The notes under the pieces were generated by a model. It saw nothing but the letters and a program-made list of their open reading frames with translations, did not search any database and was not told the origin of the DNA. Both the position numbers and the translations under genes were made by a program. A DNA stretch of 5,196 bases from Anaerolinea sp. (lineage in GTDB: Bacteria; Chloroflexota; Anaerolineae; Anaerolineales; Villigracilaceae): assembly GCA_020720965.1 (NCBI GenBank), contig DYNS01000226.1, positions 1 to 5,196 of the forward strand, read 5' to 3'. Positions 5,062-5,196 of this stretch are shown here, piece after piece (position 1 is the stretch's first letter; every line of letters starts with the position of its first letter).

Positions 5062-5196
5062 AAATTGTCGTTTTTGGCACGGGCGGAGTAGGCGGTTATT
5101 TTGGCGGGCGGCTGGCGCAACAAGGGCACGATGTCACCTTTTTAGCGAGGGGCGCACACCTGCAAGCCATTTTGCAAAAGGGTTTAACCGTTCAAT
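5058..5196 (+). CDS. panE: 2-dehydropantoate 2-reductase (ketopantoate reductase) family, N-terminal fragment
   Basis: Only the first 46 codons are in the window; the gene runs off the end. They begin MKIVVFGTGGVGGYFGGRLA, the N-terminal Rossmann motif GxGxxG (Gly7, Gly9, Gly12) of the ApbA/PanE family, followed by QGHDVTFLARGAHLQAI, a typical second strand and helix with the Arg region that favours NADPH. The family reduces ketopantoate to pantoate in pantothenate and CoA synthesis, but it also includes many paralogues acting on other 2-keto acids, so the symbol is provisional. ATG at 5058 overlaps the upstream TGA (ATGA) and has AAAGGAG (5046-5052) with 5 nt spacing, the best ribosome site in the operon. 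The catalytic domain is not visible. Confidence 0.82.
   Translation, partial: MKIVVFGTGGVGGYFGGRLAQQGHDVTFLARGAHLQAILQKGLTVQ

Overview
The window looks like a piece of chromosome from a GC-rich bacterium, most likely a Chloroflexota (Anaerolineae-like) organism. This placement is an inference. It rests on the Pro/Ala/Thr-rich tether after the lipobox of the substrate-binding lipoprotein, an NtcA/Crp-like regulator with an extra N-terminal domain, and a Lit-type membrane protein beside a spermidine-synthase-like C-terminus. No rRNA, tRNA, CRISPR array, transposase or phage gene was seen. Coding density is high, and the only non-coding stretches of any size are 1836-1947 and 2803-2890.

Layout. 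Positions 1-282 (+) hold the C-terminal end of a probable spermidine-synthase-like protein. It overlaps by 4 nt (ATGA) a four-helix membrane protein of the TIGR01906/DUF1461 family, which includes the lipoprotein intramolecular transacylase Lit (279-944, +). This gene meets, tail to tail and 3 nt apart, a minus-strand gene (948-1835) for a Crp/Fnr-superfamily regulator carrying a roughly 105-residue N-terminal extension that resembles a degenerate receiver domain. The AT-rich divergent intergenic region (1836-1947) contains a perfect 15-3-15 palindrome that looks like a metalloregulator operator laid over a promoter.

From 1948 to the window end, all genes lie on the + strand in one apparent operon: a metal-binding lipoprotein (ZnuA/MntA-like, cluster A-I), an ABC ATPase (ZnuC/MntB-like), an ABC-3 membrane permease (ZnuB/MntC-like), an isochorismatase-fold hydrolase, and the start of a ketopantoate reductase (PanE-like) gene. 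Together the first three make a complete high-affinity Zn/Mn uptake ABC transporter. Between the binding-protein gene and the ATPase gene there is a strong intrinsic-terminator hairpin. The descending side and apex of its stem can instead pair with an upstream segment, so it may be an attenuator that sets binding protein over transporter output.

Most interesting points: (1) the terminator/antiterminator-like leader inside the operon; (2) the long palindromic operator, in which each strand reads TTGATA-17-TATCAA; (3) the pseudo-receiver/Crp fusion encoded divergently from the transporter; (4) a binding protein that keeps two expected metal-ligand histidines but has Ala and Ser where the other two ligands usually sit; (5) an isochorismatase-like protein with Ser in place of the nucleophilic Cys. 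I do not see a clearly new defence or mobile system. The novelty is mainly regulatory architecture and active-site variation.
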